Assembly (NCBI GenBank): GCA_964036045.1
Contig: OZ038384.1
Coordinates: 38,370,238-38,434,237 of the forward strand
Direction of reading: 5' to 3'
Length of the DNA: 64,000 nt
DNA from: Eutreptiella sp. 'Long Island Sound 2002'
Lineage: Eukaryota; Euglenozoa; Euglenophyceae; Eutreptiales; Eutreptiaceae
Both the position numbers and the translations under genes were made by a program. Below the pieces are notes generated by a model. That model searched no databases and was not told the origin of the DNA. It saw nothing but the letters and a program-made list of their open reading frames with translations. Positions 63,285 through 64,000 of this stretch are shown here, piece by piece. The first letter of the stretch is position 1; every line of letters starts with the position of its first letter.

Positions 63285-63879
63285 CTGTTGCTTGCGCGCC
63301 TGTGCACCAATGCAGAAGCAGTGCGATCAATACCAATGCCTTATGGATCTACCCAATTCCTGGGTGAAACTGACCAAAGAACCATATCAGTCTTGAAGCC
63401 ACGGAAAGAGGTCTTGGGGCACAGCCGGATACACTGTACAGCACCCTGGCATGCCACTGATATGCAAAGCTTGGAATAAAGTTGAAATAGTGGAGCGATC
63501 CTACAGGGGGATAACCACACTTACTTTCAACTGGGGAATTTGCATACATACCTCTGTGTAATCATTGTTTGTGTAGTAAAGGCATCACCCAATGAGATTT
63601 GTGAGTGAGGAGCCTGCTAGAGCCCCCGCCTTTGTGACATTCCATCTGGTTGTTGTTTCTTTACGGGGCCCTGGACAGTCACCCGTTCTTCCCTTTGCAT
63701 GTTACGTCTGGTCGCTGCTTTCTGTCCGCCGCTGCGGCCGGTGCTCTTGCTGGTGTCATTTCCGCGTTCGCGGAGCCCAGTGGTTGGTGTGCCTGGGCTG
63801 TGCCGGATGTGGCATGGTGTGCCGTTTGCGCGTCAGTGGCACCCCCACCCTGAAAACCACTTTGGAGGGGGGGGGAGGT

Positions 63880-63930
63880 TTTACAACCCTTCTTCGGGTC
63901 CAGGGTGAGCAACACATTTTAGCAAGCAGC

Positions 63931-64000
<70 letters not shown>
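63880..64000 (-). repeat. CTG-tract element end with (CAG)n microsatellite, runs off the window
   Basis: ggttttacaacccttcttcg, gtccagggtgagcaacacat and tttagcaagcagcaagcagc lead into perfect cag/agc triplets broken by a single tag. Reverse complemented this is the ctaaaa(c/t)gtgttgctca terminal module of the CTG family. Confidence 0.85.

Noticed and set aside
60879-61190. His/Thr-rich ORFs
   Set aside because: Degenerate GT/CA tract; low-complexity shadows.

Overview
This looks like nuclear DNA of a repeat-rich microbial eukaryote. There are short coding blocks flanked by AG and GT splice signals, many long G or C homopolymer runs, several families of eukaryotic transposable elements, and no dense operon-like coding. 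No rRNA, CRISPR array or prokaryotic gene cluster is visible. The overall texture (poly-G runs, CTG-rich dispersed elements, hAT and DIRS/Ty3-like remnants) would fit a large-genome unicellular alga such as a prasinophyte, but nothing here proves the lineage.

The main result is a reconstructed minus-strand gene running from the right part of the window to about 9.5 kb. Thirteen short candidate exons between 63.28 and 9.48 kb join with compatible reading phase at every junction. They encode three GAF-like domains (62.1-59.3, 57.3-55.3 and 52.0-42.8 kb), then a helical stretch resembling the dynein-stalk region (30.06-29.85 and 11.43-11.28 kb), then a C-terminal exon ending in a D/E-only tail and a stop at 9,484. 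About 2.3 kb of coding sequence is spread over about 54 kb, so most of the window would be intron filled with transposable elements. The 5' end of the gene lies beyond the window.

Layout. 1.2-2.7 kb: decayed reverse transcriptase/RNase H element (minus). 3.5-6.4 kb: unknown element with a coiled-coil ORF and two other ORFs. 9.5-11.4 kb: last three exons of the GAF gene, with a small inverted-repeat element between the last two. 13.8-14.7 kb: frameshifted hAT transposase (plus). 14.7-16.7 kb: broken zinc-finger gene, possibly of Helitron type (minus). 16.5-24.9 kb: two inverted 0.8-kb arms and two minisatellite arrays around a 6.8-kb core. 25.0-28.9 kb: transposase-like ORF plus a multi-exon element gene with related AT-rich introns. 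31.2 kb: hAT fragment. 34.2-35.0 kb: RT/RNase H remnant (plus). 36.4-37.4 kb: Cys-rich finger ORF. 38.8-41.5 kb: large foldback palindrome. 44.1-48.5 kb: reverse transcriptase interrupted by a 3.0-kb tandem array flanked by a 7-bp duplication. 49.0-49.65 kb: 246-bp tandem palindromes. 53-54.9 kb: further tandem and dispersed repeats. 63.9 kb to the end: CAG microsatellite.

Annotations rest on reading translations and splice signals only. Domain names are family-level judgements without database searches.
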